DNA of 64,000 bases from Cytobacillus purgationiresistens. Lineage in GTDB: Bacteria; Bacillota; Bacilli; Bacillales; Cytobacillaceae. Positions 35,912 to 45,285 of this stretch are shown in pieces. A model generated the notes under the pieces. That model was not told where the DNA came from. It ran no database searches and saw nothing but the letters and a program-made list of their open reading frames with translations. Each line of letters begins with the position of its first letter. Position 1 is the first letter of the stretch. The stretch lies in NCBI RefSeq assembly GCF_030813235.1, contig NZ_JAUSUB010000001.1:1-64000 (forward strand). The letters run 5' to 3'. A program made the position numbers and the translations under genes.

Positions 35912-36433
35912 GTGAAAATAAGACAAGCAAAACTCACAGATGCAGCAGGAATAGCAAAAGTACATGTAGATAGCTGGCGTACAACATATAATCAAATGAT
36001 ACCAGCAGCGTATTTAAATCGCTTGAGTTATAAAAGTAGAGAAGAGCTTTGGAAGGGAAATCTATCAACACAATCTGTATATGTTGCTGAAAATGATCAA
36101 GGAGAAATTGTAGGATTTTCTGGAGGAGGTAAGGAAAGGACGGGGAATTATCCAGCCTATAAAGGAGAAATCTATGCGATATATATTTTAAAGGAATACC
36201 AGCAAAAGGGATTAGGAAAATTACTTCTGAAGCCAGTGGTTAGTGAACTTCTAAATTTGTCCTTCGATTCATTACTAGTTTTAGTCCTAGAAGCAAACCC
36301 TTCACGTCATTTTTATGAGGCGCTTGGTGCAAAAAAAATTGAAGAAGTGAAAATTAAGATAGAGAATAAAGTGATTGTAGAGGGTGTGTATGGTTGGGGA
36401 AATATAAATGATATTGCAAGAAAATTCTTATAG
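35912..36433 (+). CDS. GNAT family N-acetyltransferase
   Basis: A 173-residue acetyltransferase with the typical N-terminal IRQAKLTDAAGIAKVHVDSWRTTY stretch (positions 3-26). The acetyl-CoA loop is EYQQKGLGKLLL at about 94-105, and PSRHFYEALGAKK is the C-terminal block. GTG at 35912 follows AAAGGAGG by nine bases, which decides the start. Substrate unknown. Confidence 0.85.
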   Translation: MKIRQAKLTDAAGIAKVHVDSWRTTYNQMIPAAYLNRLSYKSREELWKGNLSTQSVYVAENDQGEIVGFSGGGKERTGNYPAYKGEIYAIYILKEYQQKGLGKLLLKPVVSELLNLSFDSLLVLVLEANPSRHFYEALGAKKIEEVKIKIENKVIVEGVYGWGNINDIARKFL

Positions 36434-36622
36434 TTCCCTTAATACTCGCTTTTATTGTAATCACAGCAACTGTTTTGTATAATTCACAGTGAGTGTTTTT
36501 TAAGAATGCAATGAATTGAATAGGTAAGATTATTCGAAGGACATTCTACAATGATGGACTCATGCAGGATTTATGAAGTACAAGAGAATGTACTTAATAC
36601 ATAAGAGAAAGGAAAGCGAATC

Positions 36623-38035
36623 ATGTCAAAACAGCAAATCGGTGTAATCGGATTAGCGGTAATGGGAAAAAACCTTGCAATGAATATTGAAAGCAGAGGT
36701 TATTCTGTTGCTGTATTTAACCGTTCTTACGATAAAACAGAAGAATTCTTGAAAAATGAAGCAGAAGGTAAAAACTTTGTTGGTGCAAAAACAGTGGAGG
36801 AATTTGTGCATTCACTTGAAACACCAAGAAAGATTCTTTTAATGGTTAAAGCGGGCGCTGCCACAGATGCAACGATTGAGTCATTAAAGCCATATCTTGA
36901 AGAAGGTGACATCTTAATTGATGGGGGAAATACTTACTTCGAAGATACGATTAGACGTAATAAAGAACTGGCATCTGCAGGTTTTCATTTTATTGGTACG
37001 GGCGTTTCTGGTGGAGAAGAGGGTGCCTTAAAAGGCCCTTCAATCATGCCAGGTGGAAAAGAAGAAGCATATGAGCTTGTAAAACCGATTTTTGAAGCCA
37101 TTTCTGCAAAAGTAGATGGCGAGCCATGCTCTACATATATCGGACCAGATGGAGCTGGACACTATGTAAAAATGGTCCATAATGGCATCGAGTACGGCGA
37201 CATGCAATTGATTTCCGAAGCTTACTTTATCCTAAAGCATGTTCTTGGTCTTGAGGCAGAGGAGCTTCATGAAATTTTTGCCGAGTGGAACAAAGGTGAA
37301 TTAGATAGCTATCTAATCGAAATCACAGCTGATATTTTCACTAAAAAAGACGAAGATACAGGCAAACCGTTAGTCGATGTCATTCTCGATACGGCAGGCC
37401 AAAAGGGTACAGGAAAATGGACAAGCCAGAATGCTCTTGATCTTGGTGTTCCTCTTCCTATCATTACAGAATCCGTTTTCGCTCGTTTTATTTCTGCTAT
37501 GAAAGAAGAACGTGTTAAAGCAAGCAAAGTGTTAAATGGACCTGAAGTGTCTGCATTTGAAGGCGACAAAGCTGAATTAATCGAAGCTGTTCGTAAAGCG
37601 CTATATATGAGCAAAATAGTTTCCTACGCGCAAGGCTTTGCACAAATGCGTGCAATGTCCGAAGAGAAAAATTGGGATCTTCGTTACGGCGATATCGCGA
37701 TGATATTCCGTGGAGGCTGCATTATCCGTGCGCAGTTCCTGCAAAAAATTAAGGATGCATACGATCATGAACCAGAGTTAAAGAATCTATTACTAGATCC
37801 TTATTTCAAGGATATCGTTGAAAATTACCAACTAGCATTACGTAAAGTCCTTTCGATCGCGATCGAGCGCGGTATTCCAGTGCCATCATTCGCAAGTGCT
37901 ATTGCCTATTATGATAGTTATAGAACAGAAACTTTACCAGCCAATCTTCTTCAAGCACAACGTGATTACTTTGGTGCTCACACGTATCAGCGTGTGGATA
38001 AAGAAGGTGTATTCCATACAAACTGGATGGAATAG
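36623..38035 (+). CDS. gnd: 6-phosphogluconate dehydrogenase, decarboxylating
   Basis: A 470-residue oxidative pentose-phosphate enzyme that converts 6-phosphogluconate to ribulose 5-phosphate with NADP. The N-terminal [16 protein letters not shown] (about 7-22) is the NADP-binding motif, here with Ala in [25 protein letters not shown] lies at about 127-145, and the catalytic Lys is in [16 protein letters not shown] at about 180-195. The C-terminal [11 protein letters not shown] block completes the site. ATG follows AAAGGAAAG. It is monocistronic and ends at a strong terminator. Transaldolase-like fsa is elsewhere in the window. Confidence 0.97.
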   Translation: MSKQQIGVIGLAVMGKNLAMNIESRGYSVAVFNRSYDKTEEFLKNEAEGKNFVGAKTVEEFVHSLETPRKILLMVKAGAATDATIESLKPYLEEGDILIDGGNTYFEDTIRRNKELASAGFHFIGTGVSGGEEGALKGPSIMPGGKEEAYELVKPIFEAISAKVDGEPCSTYIGPDGAGHYVKMVHNGIEYGDMQLISEAYFILKHVLGLEAEELHEIFAEWNKGELDSYLIEITADIFTKKDEDTGKPLVDVILDTAGQKGTGKWTSQNALDLGVPLPIITESVFARFISAMKEERVKASKVLNGPEVSAFEGDKAELIEAVRKALYMSKIVSYAQGFAQMRAMSEEKNWDLRYGDIAMIFRGGCIIRAQFLQKIKDAYDHEPELKNLLLDPYFKDIVENYQLALRKVLSIAIERGIPVPSFASAIAYYDSYRTETLPANLLQAQRDYFGAHTYQRVDKEGVFHTNWME

Positions 38036-38057
38036 CACTCGCTAATATATAGTTAAA

Positions 38058-38107
38058 AACAATAAGAGACGGTTGGTCAGTCCAATCGTTCCTTATTGTT
38101 TTTTTTA
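38058..38107 (+). terminator. intrinsic terminator of gnd
   Basis: AACAATAAG pairs with CTTATTGTT, an inner stem is present, and a long T-run follows. Confidence 0.85.
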
Positions 38108-38186
38108 TGTGTAAAGCAAAAAAATGAGTCAGTGAATTGTAATTTAAGTTGAGTATATCCAAAATTATAAATAATTAAAATAATCC

Positions 38187-38214
38187 TTGACAGTTACAAT
38201 AGGCATAGTATAGG
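38187..38214 (+). promoter_or_regulatory. sigma-A promoter of the sulfur operon
   Basis: TTGACA at 38187-38192 and TATAGG at 38209-38214 are 16 bases apart. They lie about 80 bases before the SAM riboswitch. Confidence 0.6.
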
Positions 38215-38293
38215 ATTTAATCAATTCAAAATATATTTAAGAAAGATTTTTACAATATAAATCTCTTTTAATCAAACAATTAAATATAAATAT

Positions 38294-38447
38294 TTCTTAT
38301 CCAGAGAGGTGGAGGGGCTGGCCCATTGAAACCTCGGCAACAGACCAAATGGTACTGTGCCAATTCCAGCAAACTTTCGAGTTTGAAAGATGAGAAGAAA
38401 CCAGGGTTTTACTCCTGACCTCTTCTTATTTATAAGAAGAGGTTTTT
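38294..38447 (+). promoter_or_regulatory. SAM-I (S-box) riboswitch with terminator
   Basis: Conserved S-box blocks appear in order: CTTATCCAGAGAGGTGGAGG (38296-38315), then GGCCCATTGAAACCTCGGCAAC, CCAAATGGTACTGTGCCAATTCC and the GATGAGA segment. CCTCTTCTTA/TAAGAAGAGG (38419-38442) plus T-run is the terminator. SAM binding should terminate transcription, so the operon is expressed when methionine or SAM is low. Confidence 0.96.
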
Positions 38448-38524
38448 TGTTTGTATGAATGTATTCCGTATTAAATCAGTGATCATGAGATAATCAATTA
38501 AAAAAGTATGCCGATTAGACGACT

Positions 38525-38566
38525 AAAGGCATCTTTCTACTAAAGGTAGAAAGATGTCTTTTTTAT
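38525..38566 (+). terminator. second terminator-like hairpin in the operon leader
   Basis: AAAGGCATCTTTCTAC pairs with GTAGAAAGATGTCTT and a six-T run follows. It lies between the riboswitch terminator and the first gene, so readthrough of both hairpins is needed unless a second promoter exists. Confidence 0.75.
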
Positions 38567-38633
38567 ATGATAAAACATTCATTATTTATAGATTAAATTG
38601 TGAGTAAAAACGTGAAAGTAGAGGGATGAGTGA

Positions 38634-39716
38634 ATGGGATATAAGCTTGGAATTTTAGATCAAAGTCCGATTTTTACCGAAAAAACAGCAGCAGATGCAT
38701 TACAGCATACTGTCAAATTGGCAAAAGATGCTGAGAAGTGGGGGTATAGCCGCTTCTGGGTATCTGAGCACCATCACATGGAGGGAGTCGCTGGCTCATC
38801 ACCTGAAGCACTAATCGGTTATTTACTGGCAAAAACCCAATCAATACAGGTTGGTTCTGGAGGAGTCATGCTCAGACATTATAGTCCATATAAAGTGTTG
38901 GAGAATTTTCATGTGCTTTCCACACTTGCTCCTGGACGGGTCGATTTAGGTATTGGCAAAGCTCCAGGCGGCTTTCCATTGTCAACAAAAGCATTACAAG
39001 ATGGTAAGTCGGATAATGGGGCAGATTTTGACCAACGCTTATCATTATTAAAAAAATTAAGTGATGAATCCTTAGAAACAACTCATCCTTTATTCGGTTT
39101 ACGCGTAGTACCTGATCCGCCAGAAAGGCCAAAAATTTATTTGCTTGGAGGTAGCAGTGAAAGCGCAAAATTAGCAGCAGAGCTTAGAATTGGGTTTGTA
39201 TTTGCCCATTTCTTAAACAACGATGAGAAAGCATTGGAAGAAGCCGCGCATCAGTATCGGAATACCTTCCCAACTGGCTATTTTATCGTCGCCATTTCTG
39301 CACTGGCAGCTCTACATCAAGGGGAGGCAGACCATATTGCCAAAAACCATCGAATTTTTACAATTCATTTTCAAGATGGACGTACTTTAAGAGTCACTTC
39401 AAGGGAACAAGTGTCAGCCTTTGAAAAACAAACAAGCGAAACCTTTCAAGTAACAGAAAAGGAAGCAAATATGCTTACTGGAACACCTGAAAAGGTTAGA
39501 GAAGAATTATCGAGACTCCATCAGTCTTATCAAATTAATGAATTTATCATTCATACGCCAATATTAAATGAAGAGGTGCGTTATCAATCTTATCAGCTAC
39601 TGAGCCCGCTTCAAGTAAATACTAGAGAAAGCAGTGGTGAATATGTCGAAGAAAAAAATACGATTTGGACTCATGCTCAACGGTCCAGGTACACATATGA
39701 ATGCATGGAGAGATGA
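38634..39716 (+). CDS. LLM class flavin-dependent oxidoreductase (YtmO/MsnO8-like)
   Basis: A 360-residue luciferase-like monooxygenase family protein. [11 protein letters not shown] opens strand 1, [18 protein letters not shown] (about 43-60) is the characteristic substrate/flavin block, and [15 protein letters not shown] (about 104-118) follows. It uses FMNH2 and probably oxidises an organosulfur compound. In B. subtilis the related YtmO sits in the S-box and cysteine-regulated ytm operon. The ORF overruns the next gene by 74 bases, and its last 30 or so residues have no family counterpart that I recall, so the original stop may have been lost. ATG follows GAGGGATGAG. Confidence 0.88.
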   Translation: MGYKLGILDQSPIFTEKTAADALQHTVKLAKDAEKWGYSRFWVSEHHHMEGVAGSSPEALIGYLLAKTQSIQVGSGGVMLRHYSPYKVLENFHVLSTLAPGRVDLGIGKAPGGFPLSTKALQDGKSDNGADFDQRLSLLKKLSDESLETTHPLFGLRVVPDPPERPKIYLLGGSSESAKLAAELRIGFVFAHFLNNDEKALEEAAHQYRNTFPTGYFIVAISALAALHQGEADHIAKNHRIFTIHFQDGRTLRVTSREQVSAFEKQTSETFQVTEKEANMLTGTPEKVREELSRLHQSYQINEFIIHTPILNEEVRYQSYQLLSPLQVNTRESSGEYVEEKNTIWTHAQRSRYTYECMER

Positions 39717-40980
39717 AACGGTCCCGCAGGATGCTAGTGTAAACATTAAGTTCTATCAGGAAAAGGCATTACAGGCAGAACAGGCTGGTTTTTCATTCCT
39801 ATTTATAGCTGATGGGCTGTATATTAACGAAAAATCAATTCCCCATTTTTTAAACAGATTTGAACCGATGACGATTTTATCTGCGCTGGCGACGACTACT
39901 TCACAGATTGGTTTAGTTGGAACCTTATCGACATCGTATAGCGAGCCCTACACAGTAGCCAGGCAATTTGCTTCATTGGACATGATCAGTGGAGGAAGAG
40001 CTGGTTGGAATGTAGTTACTTCACCCTTAGAGGGTAGTGCCAGAAATTTTAATAAAGGGAGCCACCCTAATCATTTTCAGCGGTATGAAATCGCGGAAGA
40101 GCATCTTCAAGTAGTGACAGGGCTATGGAACTCATGGGAGGATGCTGCTTTTATAAGAAATCGGGAAACAGGAGAATTTTTCAAAAAGGATGGACTGCAC
40201 CGTTTATATCATAAAGGGAGATATTTCTCTGTTGAGGGGCCACTAAATATAGGCCGTTCCAAGCAGGGGCAGCCTGTCATCTTTCAGGCGGGAGCTTCGG
40301 AAGCGGGAAAAGAATTTGCTGCTAGAGAAGCAGATGCTATTTTTACCAATGCAGATACACTAGCAAAGGCTAAATCCTTTGCAAATGAAATTAGAAATCG
40401 TGTTGAACAAAATGGCAGGAAAAAGACAGACGTATTGATTTTTCCTAGTCTGTCTCCAATTGTCGGGGCGACCCTGGAGGAAGCTGCAAAGCGGTATGAG
40501 CAGCTGCAAAGTTTAGTGACCATTGACGAAGCATTGAATTATCTAGGCAGATTCTTTGACCATTACGATTTCAGTATCCATCCGTTAGATGAACCATTTC
40601 CGGATATTGGAACTATCGGACAAAACAGCTTCCAGTCCACTACTGATCAGATTAGAAAAAGAGCAGCTATCGAAAATTCAACATTGCGCCAAGTCGCTCG
40701 GCAAGTAACTACACCCAAGGGCAGTTTCTTTGGGACATACGCACAAGTGGCGGATCAAATCATTGAATGGGTGGAAACAGGGGCAGCTGATGGGTTTATT
40801 CTAAGCACCCCTGTACTTGGCAGTCTTTATACTGATTTCTTACAACATGTCATCCCAATTTTGGAGGAAAGAGGCTATTACCAACAGTCTTATGAGAAGG
40901 GAACGTTAAGAGGAAATTTAGGTTTACCTTACAAAGAAAACCGATACAAACAACAAACTATAAAAAATGGAGGAAGTTAA
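39643..40980 (+). CDS. NtaA/SnaA/DszA-type flavin monooxygenase (YtnJ-like)
   Basis: A 445-residue LLM monooxygenase of the NtaA/SnaA/SoxA(DszA) family. It has [15 protein letters not shown] (about 11-25), [33 protein letters not shown] (about 90-122) and [16 protein letters not shown]. These enzymes use FMNH2 and O2 to cleave C-S or C-N bonds. ATG 39643 gives the shorter start; two GTG codons lie just upstream and the ribosome binding site is weak, so translation may be coupled to the overlapping upstream gene. It is the likely C-S lyase of the operon. Confidence 0.9.
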   Translation: MSKKKIRFGLMLNGPGTHMNAWRDETVPQDASVNIKFYQEKALQAEQAGFSFLFIADGLYINEKSIPHFLNRFEPMTILSALATTTSQIGLVGTLSTSYSEPYTVARQFASLDMISGGRAGWNVVTSPLEGSARNFNKGSHPNHFQRYEIAEEHLQVVTGLWNSWEDAAFIRNRETGEFFKKDGLHRLYHKGRYFSVEGPLNIGRSKQGQPVIFQAGASEAGKEFAAREADAIFTNADTLAKAKSFANEIRNRVEQNGRKKTDVLIFPSLSPIVGATLEEAAKRYEQLQSLVTIDEALNYLGRFFDHYDFSIHPLDEPFPDIGTIGQNSFQSTTDQIRKRAAIENSTLRQVARQVTTPKGSFFGTYAQVADQIIEWVETGAADGFILSTPVLGSLYTDFLQHVIPILEERGYYQQSYEKGTLRGNLGLPYKENRYKQQTIKNGGS

Positions 40981-40983
40981 ACA

Positions 40984-41244
40984 ATGTCTAATTCATTATC
41001 TATTATTGTGTGGTCAAAAGATGGTTGTCATTTTTGTGAAGAAGTAAAACAGTATTTGGATGAAAAGGAAATAGATTATCAAACCATAGATGTAACGCAT
41101 CATGAAGATAGGCGCGATATTCTCGAGTTGAAATATGGGGTGAGACATGTGCCTGTAATAGAAGTAGGGAGTGGAAATCATTATCAGGGAATAACTGAAC
41201 TGGGCACCAATCATATAGAGAAAGCATTAAACCAATTGGCATAA
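40984..41244 (+). CDS. glutaredoxin-like protein (YtnI-like)
   Basis: An 86-residue thioredoxin-fold protein with the CxxC active site CHFC at about residues 15-18, a cis-proline in HVPVIEVG (about 55-62) and a glutathione-site-like GSGNHYQGI. It is placed like YtnI in the B. subtilis ytm operon. It probably supplies reducing equivalents or handles thiol intermediates from the monooxygenases. It starts three bases after the upstream stop; GGAGG lies within that gene's end. Confidence 0.88.
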   Translation: MSNSLSIIVWSKDGCHFCEEVKQYLDEKEIDYQTIDVTHHEDRRDILELKYGVRHVPVIEVGSGNHYQGITELGTNHIEKALNQLA

Positions 41245-41324
41245 AGAGAAGGCAGCTAAGTTGGATTTATTCATTTCTAATTCTTACTAAATAGATGTGT
41301 TTACTTATAATTAGGAGGATTGTT

Positions 41325-41870
41325 ATGCCTCAATTAATTAGTGAATCTATAAAAATCAGCAAACTGCAAGAGTCAGAAAAAGAAGTTGTGCGGCAGATTC
41401 TGGATGAAAGCTACTCGCAGTACAAATGTAAATTTCATCAAAAGCGCTGGCAAAAATATATTGAGGATATTTATCATTCTATCGATCATCCAACTGTCGA
41501 CACGATTTTAGTAGCCAAACGCGGAGATGTCTTATTAGGAACAGTGCAATTGTATTCATCATCTGACTCTGCGTACGGTATGCCGGAATTGGAAATAAAC
41601 GAGGCAATTATTAGATTCTTAGCTGTTGTACCAAGTGCAAGGAGCCAGGGGATTGCCTTTAAACTTTTAAAAGCTGTTCAATCAATCGTAGAAAATCAAA
41701 AAGGATCTCATATGTTTTTGCACACATCAGATGTAATGACTGATGCCATCCAGCTATATCACCGATTTGGTTTCGTTCGTGATAGAACGAAAGAATACTA
41801 TAAAGAAAATGATCTGATTAAATGTTTTAGATATGATTTGAAAAATGAATGTAAGGAGCTGGAGAAATGA
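41325..41870 (+). CDS. GNAT acetyltransferase (YtmI-like)
   Basis: A 181-residue GNAT protein: VVPSARSQGIAFKLLKAVQ is the acetyl-CoA motif at about 103-121, and QLYHRFGFVRDRTKEYY is the C-terminal block. In the comparable B. subtilis operon the acetyltransferase is thought to acetylate S-substituted cysteine before oxidation. ATG 41325 follows TAGGAGG; an upstream in-frame ATG has no such site. Its stop overlaps the metQ start as ATGA. Confidence 0.85.
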   Translation: MPQLISESIKISKLQESEKEVVRQILDESYSQYKCKFHQKRWQKYIEDIYHSIDHPTVDTILVAKRGDVLLGTVQLYSSSDSAYGMPELEINEAIIRFLAVVPSARSQGIAFKLLKAVQSIVENQKGSHMFLHTSDVMTDAIQLYHRFGFVRDRTKEYYKENDLIKCFRYDLKNECKELEK

Positions 41871-42676
41871 ATGCGAAAAAACTGGGATTATTCATCGTTT
41901 CCTTATTGTTATTAATCATCGGTGCAGGCTGTGCAAACGAAGCAAATGGGGAAGGAGAAGTCACTTTAAAAGTTGGGGCATCTTCTGTACCACATGCAGA
42001 AATATTGGAGTTTATTGCTCCAGATCTGGAAAAGGAAGGAATTCAATTAGATATCGTACATTCCACTGATGGTATTCAAACTAATCAACAAACGGCAGAC
42101 AAGGATCTGGATGCAAACTTTTTTCAGCATACGCCTTATTTAGAACAGGTGAATAAAGATAGCGGCTTGGATTTAGTTGTGGTCAAAGGAATACATATCG
42201 AACCGTTTGGTGTTTATTCCAAGGAGATAAATGCGATAGGGGAATTATCAGATGGTGCACAAATAGCTGTACCAAATAATCCGTCTAACTTTTCCAGGGC
42301 GCTTACCTTATTTGAAGAAAACGGAATCATTGAACTGAATCCATCAAAGGATGGGGACTATACGCTAGAGGACATTACAAAAAATGAGAAAAACTTAAAG
42401 TTTGTCCCTGTCGATCCACCATTATTAGTGCATTCTCTTAAAGATGTGGAAGCTTCAGCAATCAATACGAACTATGCATTAGAAGCAGATCTTAGCCCAT
42501 TGGAGGATTCCTTAATTATTGAGGATACAGATTCTCCATATGTCAATGTTTTAGTATCACGTAAGGATAATCAAGACAGTGAAGCCATTCAGAAATTGGC
42601 CGAAATTTTGACTTCAGATAAAGTCAGGAATTTTATTGAAGATACTTACAAAGGTGCTGTTGTACCAGCTTTCTAG
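41867..42676 (+). CDS. metQ: MetQ/NlpA methionine-type ABC substrate-binding lipoprotein
   Basis: A 269-residue lipoprotein with signal peptide and lipobox (IGAGC, Cys about residue 24). The NlpA fold shows in VTLKVGASSVPHAEILEFI (about 33-51), DANFFQHTPYLEQ and AVVPAF at the C-terminus. It binds a methionine-like ligand outside the membrane for MetNI. Given the gene set, the ligand may instead be an S-modified amino acid. ATG overlaps the preceding stop, with AAGGAG upstream. Confidence 0.93.
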   Translation: MNAKKLGLFIVSLLLLIIGAGCANEANGEGEVTLKVGASSVPHAEILEFIAPDLEKEGIQLDIVHSTDGIQTNQQTADKDLDANFFQHTPYLEQVNKDSGLDLVVVKGIHIEPFGVYSKEINAIGELSDGAQIAVPNNPSNFSRALTLFEENGIIELNPSKDGDYTLEDITKNEKNLKFVPVDPPLLVHSLKDVEASAINTNYALEADLSPLEDSLIIEDTDSPYVNVLVSRKDNQDSEAIQKLAEILTSDKVRNFIEDTYKGAVVPAF

Positions 42677-42709
42677 CCATCTTTAGTTCCAAGTTGAGGA
42701 GGAGCAGAA

Positions 42710-43789
42710 TTGATTGAATTTCGCAATGTGTCAAAGGTGTTTAAAACAGGAGACAAACAGATAGATGCTCTGAAGGATATTGATATAACAGTGGAAAAGG
42801 GAGATATTTTTGGCGTTATAGGTTTCAGCGGAGCCGGTAAAAGCACCTTGATTCGAACGGTGAATTTATTAGAAAAGCCATCATCTGGTGAGGTTCTAAT
42901 TGAGGGAAAGAATTATACAACCATACCAGAAAAGAAGTTAAGAGAAGCCAAAAGAAATATAGGTATGATATTCCAGCATTTCAATCTGTTAAATTCTAAA
43001 ACAGTTTATGATAATGTCGCAATGCCCTTGATTTTAGCAAAAATGAAAAAATCCGACATTCACACAAGGGTGAAAGAAATTCTGCAATTTGTAGGATTAT
43101 CAGATAAAGCAGACAACTATCCTAATGAACTTTCAGGCGGTCAGAAACAGAGAGTGGGTATCGCTCGTGCACTTGCCCCTAATCCATCTATTCTATTGTG
43201 TGATGAAGCGACTTCAGCATTGGATCCACAAACAACAAAATCAATTCTAGAACTCTTGAAACGAGTTAACCAAGAATACAAGATTACCATTCTTATTATC
43301 ACTCATGAGATGGAAGTGATTAAACAGGTATGTAATAGGGTTGCGGTAATGGAGGATGGGCAGTTGATTGAATCGGGGAGCGTTTTTGATATATTTGCTC
43401 ATCCTCGGACCGTGACGACCCGTAATTTCGTTAGATCGGTTGTACGGGATGAAGTGCCTGAGAGTGTAATAAATTTGATTAACTTGGATCGGGAATCCAG
43501 TCGTATTTATAAAGTTGAGTTCTTTGGTACGGATTCTGGCCAGCCTGTCGTATCCAAGACCGCCAAACGATTTAATGTAGAAATCAACGTTTTATTTGGC
43601 AATATAACAGAGTTACAAGGGATTCCATTTGGGAATTTAATTATCCAGGTGATTGGAGCTCACAGGGAAGTAGAAGATGCGATTCAATATATTATTGAAC
43701 AAAATGTAGAGGTAAAGGAGGTAGAAGCAGATGGAAGTCAGCATCGAGTTAATGATCAGAGCTTTGTGGGAAACATTGTACATGGTTAG
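42710..43789 (+). CDS. metN: methionine-type ABC transporter ATPase
   Basis: A 359-residue ATPase. Walker A is GFSGAGKST at about 38-46, the Q-loop MIFQHFNLL follows, the signature LSGGQKQR is at about 141-148, and Walker B ILLCDEATS at about 162-170. A C-terminal NIL domain (about 270-345) should bind methionine and inhibit transport when the internal pool is high. TTG at 42710 follows GAGGAGG. It overlaps metI by 59 bases, so the two are surely cotranslated. Confidence 0.95.
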   Translation: MIEFRNVSKVFKTGDKQIDALKDIDITVEKGDIFGVIGFSGAGKSTLIRTVNLLEKPSSGEVLIEGKNYTTIPEKKLREAKRNIGMIFQHFNLLNSKTVYDNVAMPLILAKMKKSDIHTRVKEILQFVGLSDKADNYPNELSGGQKQRVGIARALAPNPSILLCDEATSALDPQTTKSILELLKRVNQEYKITILIITHEMEVIKQVCNRVAVMEDGQLIESGSVFDIFAHPRTVTTRNFVRSVVRDEVPESVINLINLDRESSRIYKVEFFGTDSGQPVVSKTAKRFNVEINVLFGNITELQGIPFGNLIIQVIGAHREVEDAIQYIIEQNVEVKEVEADGSQHRVNDQSFVGNIVHG

Positions 43790-44381
43790 TATATCTTTGT
43801 TTTTCGGAGGGGTATTAGGTATTTTCCTTGGGATTCTTCTTGTGGTCACAAGAAAGGGGCATATTCTGGAAAATAAGGTTATATTCTCAATTGTTAATCC
43901 GATCGTCAATATTTTCCGATCGATTCCTTTTATTATTTTATTAGTGGCCATCATTCCTTTAACAAGACTCATAGTCGGAACATCGATTGGAACGACGGCA
44001 GCAATCGTACCATTAGTATTGCATGTCGGTCCCTATTTTTCGAGACTAGTAGAGAATTCATTATTAGAGGTGGATGATGGCATTATTGAAGCAGCACAAG
44101 CAATGGGTGCAGGCCCATTCCAAATCATTTTTCGCTTCTTATTTCCAGAAGCGCTTGCTTCGTTAATATTGAGTGTAACCACAGCGACGATTGGATTAAT
44201 TGGAGCCACAGCAATGGCAGGAGCAATTGGAGGCGGGGGACTTGGGGATGTAGCAATTACCTATGGCTATCAACGCTTCAGTACGATAACCATCTTTATT
44301 ACGGTTGTTATACTTGTCGCGCTCGTTCAAGTTATCCAGAGTCTTGGAAATATATTCGAGCGGCGAATTAGAAGAGTATAA
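43731..44381 (+). CDS. metI: methionine-type ABC transporter permease
   Basis: A 216-residue inner-membrane permease with five helices. FRSIPFIILLVAIIPLTR at about 63-80 and the EAA loop EAAQAMGAGPFQIIFRFLFPEA at about 122-143, which docks on MetN, are clear. GAIGGGGLGD follows. ATG lies within the end of metN after AAAGGAGG. Confidence 0.95.
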   Translation: MEVSIELMIRALWETLYMVSISLFFGGVLGIFLGILLVVTRKGHILENKVIFSIVNPIVNIFRSIPFIILLVAIIPLTRLIVGTSIGTTAAIVPLVLHVGPYFSRLVENSLLEVDDGIIEAAQAMGAGPFQIIFRFLFPEALASLILSVTTATIGLIGATAMAGAIGGGGLGDVAITYGYQRFSTITIFITVVILVALVQVIQSLGNIFERRIRRV

Positions 44382-44415
44382 GCGCAGTTAACTAACTAGA
44401 GAGAGGTATAAAAAA

Positions 44416-45273
44416 ATGAAGAAAATTACAATGGTTTTATCGTCTATCCTTACATTTGTATTCCTTATTTCCGGCTGTTCCAATGATTCTACAAATGCTA
44501 TAGGTGAAGATGCTAATGTAAAGGTAGGAATAAGAAATTCTGAACTAAGAACATGGGAATACTTGAAGGGTGTCGCGGATAAAGAGGGAATAGAAATCGA
44601 GATTGTCAATTTCTCCTCAGCCTATGATCCTAATCAGGCCCTCATAGAAGGTGATATTGATATCAACGCTTTCCAACATGTCGCTTATTTAGATTCCTTT
44701 AATGCAAATGCGGATTCAGATATTGTGCCTATTGGCAGCACGATTATCGCCCCATTAGGTTTATATTCCAGTAAATACAAATCAGTTGAGGATATACCGA
44801 CTGGCGCCCAAATTGCTGTACCAAATGATGCATCCAATTGGGGGAGATCACTGTTACTGTTACAAGATGCTGGATTTATAACGGTTGTGGATGATTTTGA
44901 CGGTAATGGCGGCGAAGATAAAATCAAAGAAAACATAAAGGATATCGAAATTGTTCCTGTAGATAGTGCGAACGCACCTCGTGTTATGGAGGATACTGCA
45001 GGTTCAGTTATTAATAATGGTGTAGCACTTGAAGCAGGATTGACACTAAAAGACGCGCTTGTTCATGAAAGTAAGACTGCAAAACCTTATATAAATGTCA
45101 TTGCGGCTCGGGGGTCAGATAAGGATAATAAGATATTCCAGCAAATTGTTGGAATTTATCAATCAGAAGCAACGGCAGAATTTATCGAAGAAACCTATAA
45201 AGGTAATTACCTGCCAACGTTTATTACTTTGGAAGAATTAAGTACGTATAAAGAGACATACTCGAATCAATAG
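44416..45273 (+). CDS. metQ: second MetQ/NlpA substrate-binding lipoprotein
   Basis: A 285-residue lipoprotein with the lipobox LISGC (Cys about residue 20) and the NlpA fold: FQHVAYLDSF, GAQIAVPNDASNWGRSLLLLQDAG and ETYKGNYLPTF at the C-terminus. It is clearly diverged from the first MetQ copy of the operon, and both would use the single MetNI. Two receptors suggest two ligands, for example methionine and an S-modified derivative. The start follows GAGAGAGG. Confidence 0.9.
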   Translation: MKKITMVLSSILTFVFLISGCSNDSTNAIGEDANVKVGIRNSELRTWEYLKGVADKEGIEIEIVNFSSAYDPNQALIEGDIDINAFQHVAYLDSFNANADSDIVPIGSTIIAPLGLYSSKYKSVEDIPTGAQIAVPNDASNWGRSLLLLQDAGFITVVDDFDGNGGEDKIKENIKDIEIVPVDSANAPRVMEDTAGSVINNGVALEAGLTLKDALVHESKTAKPYINVIAARGSDKDNKIFQQIVGIYQSEATAEFIEETYKGNYLPTFITLEELSTYKETYSNQ

Positions 45274-45285
45274 GGAGAGAAGAAC

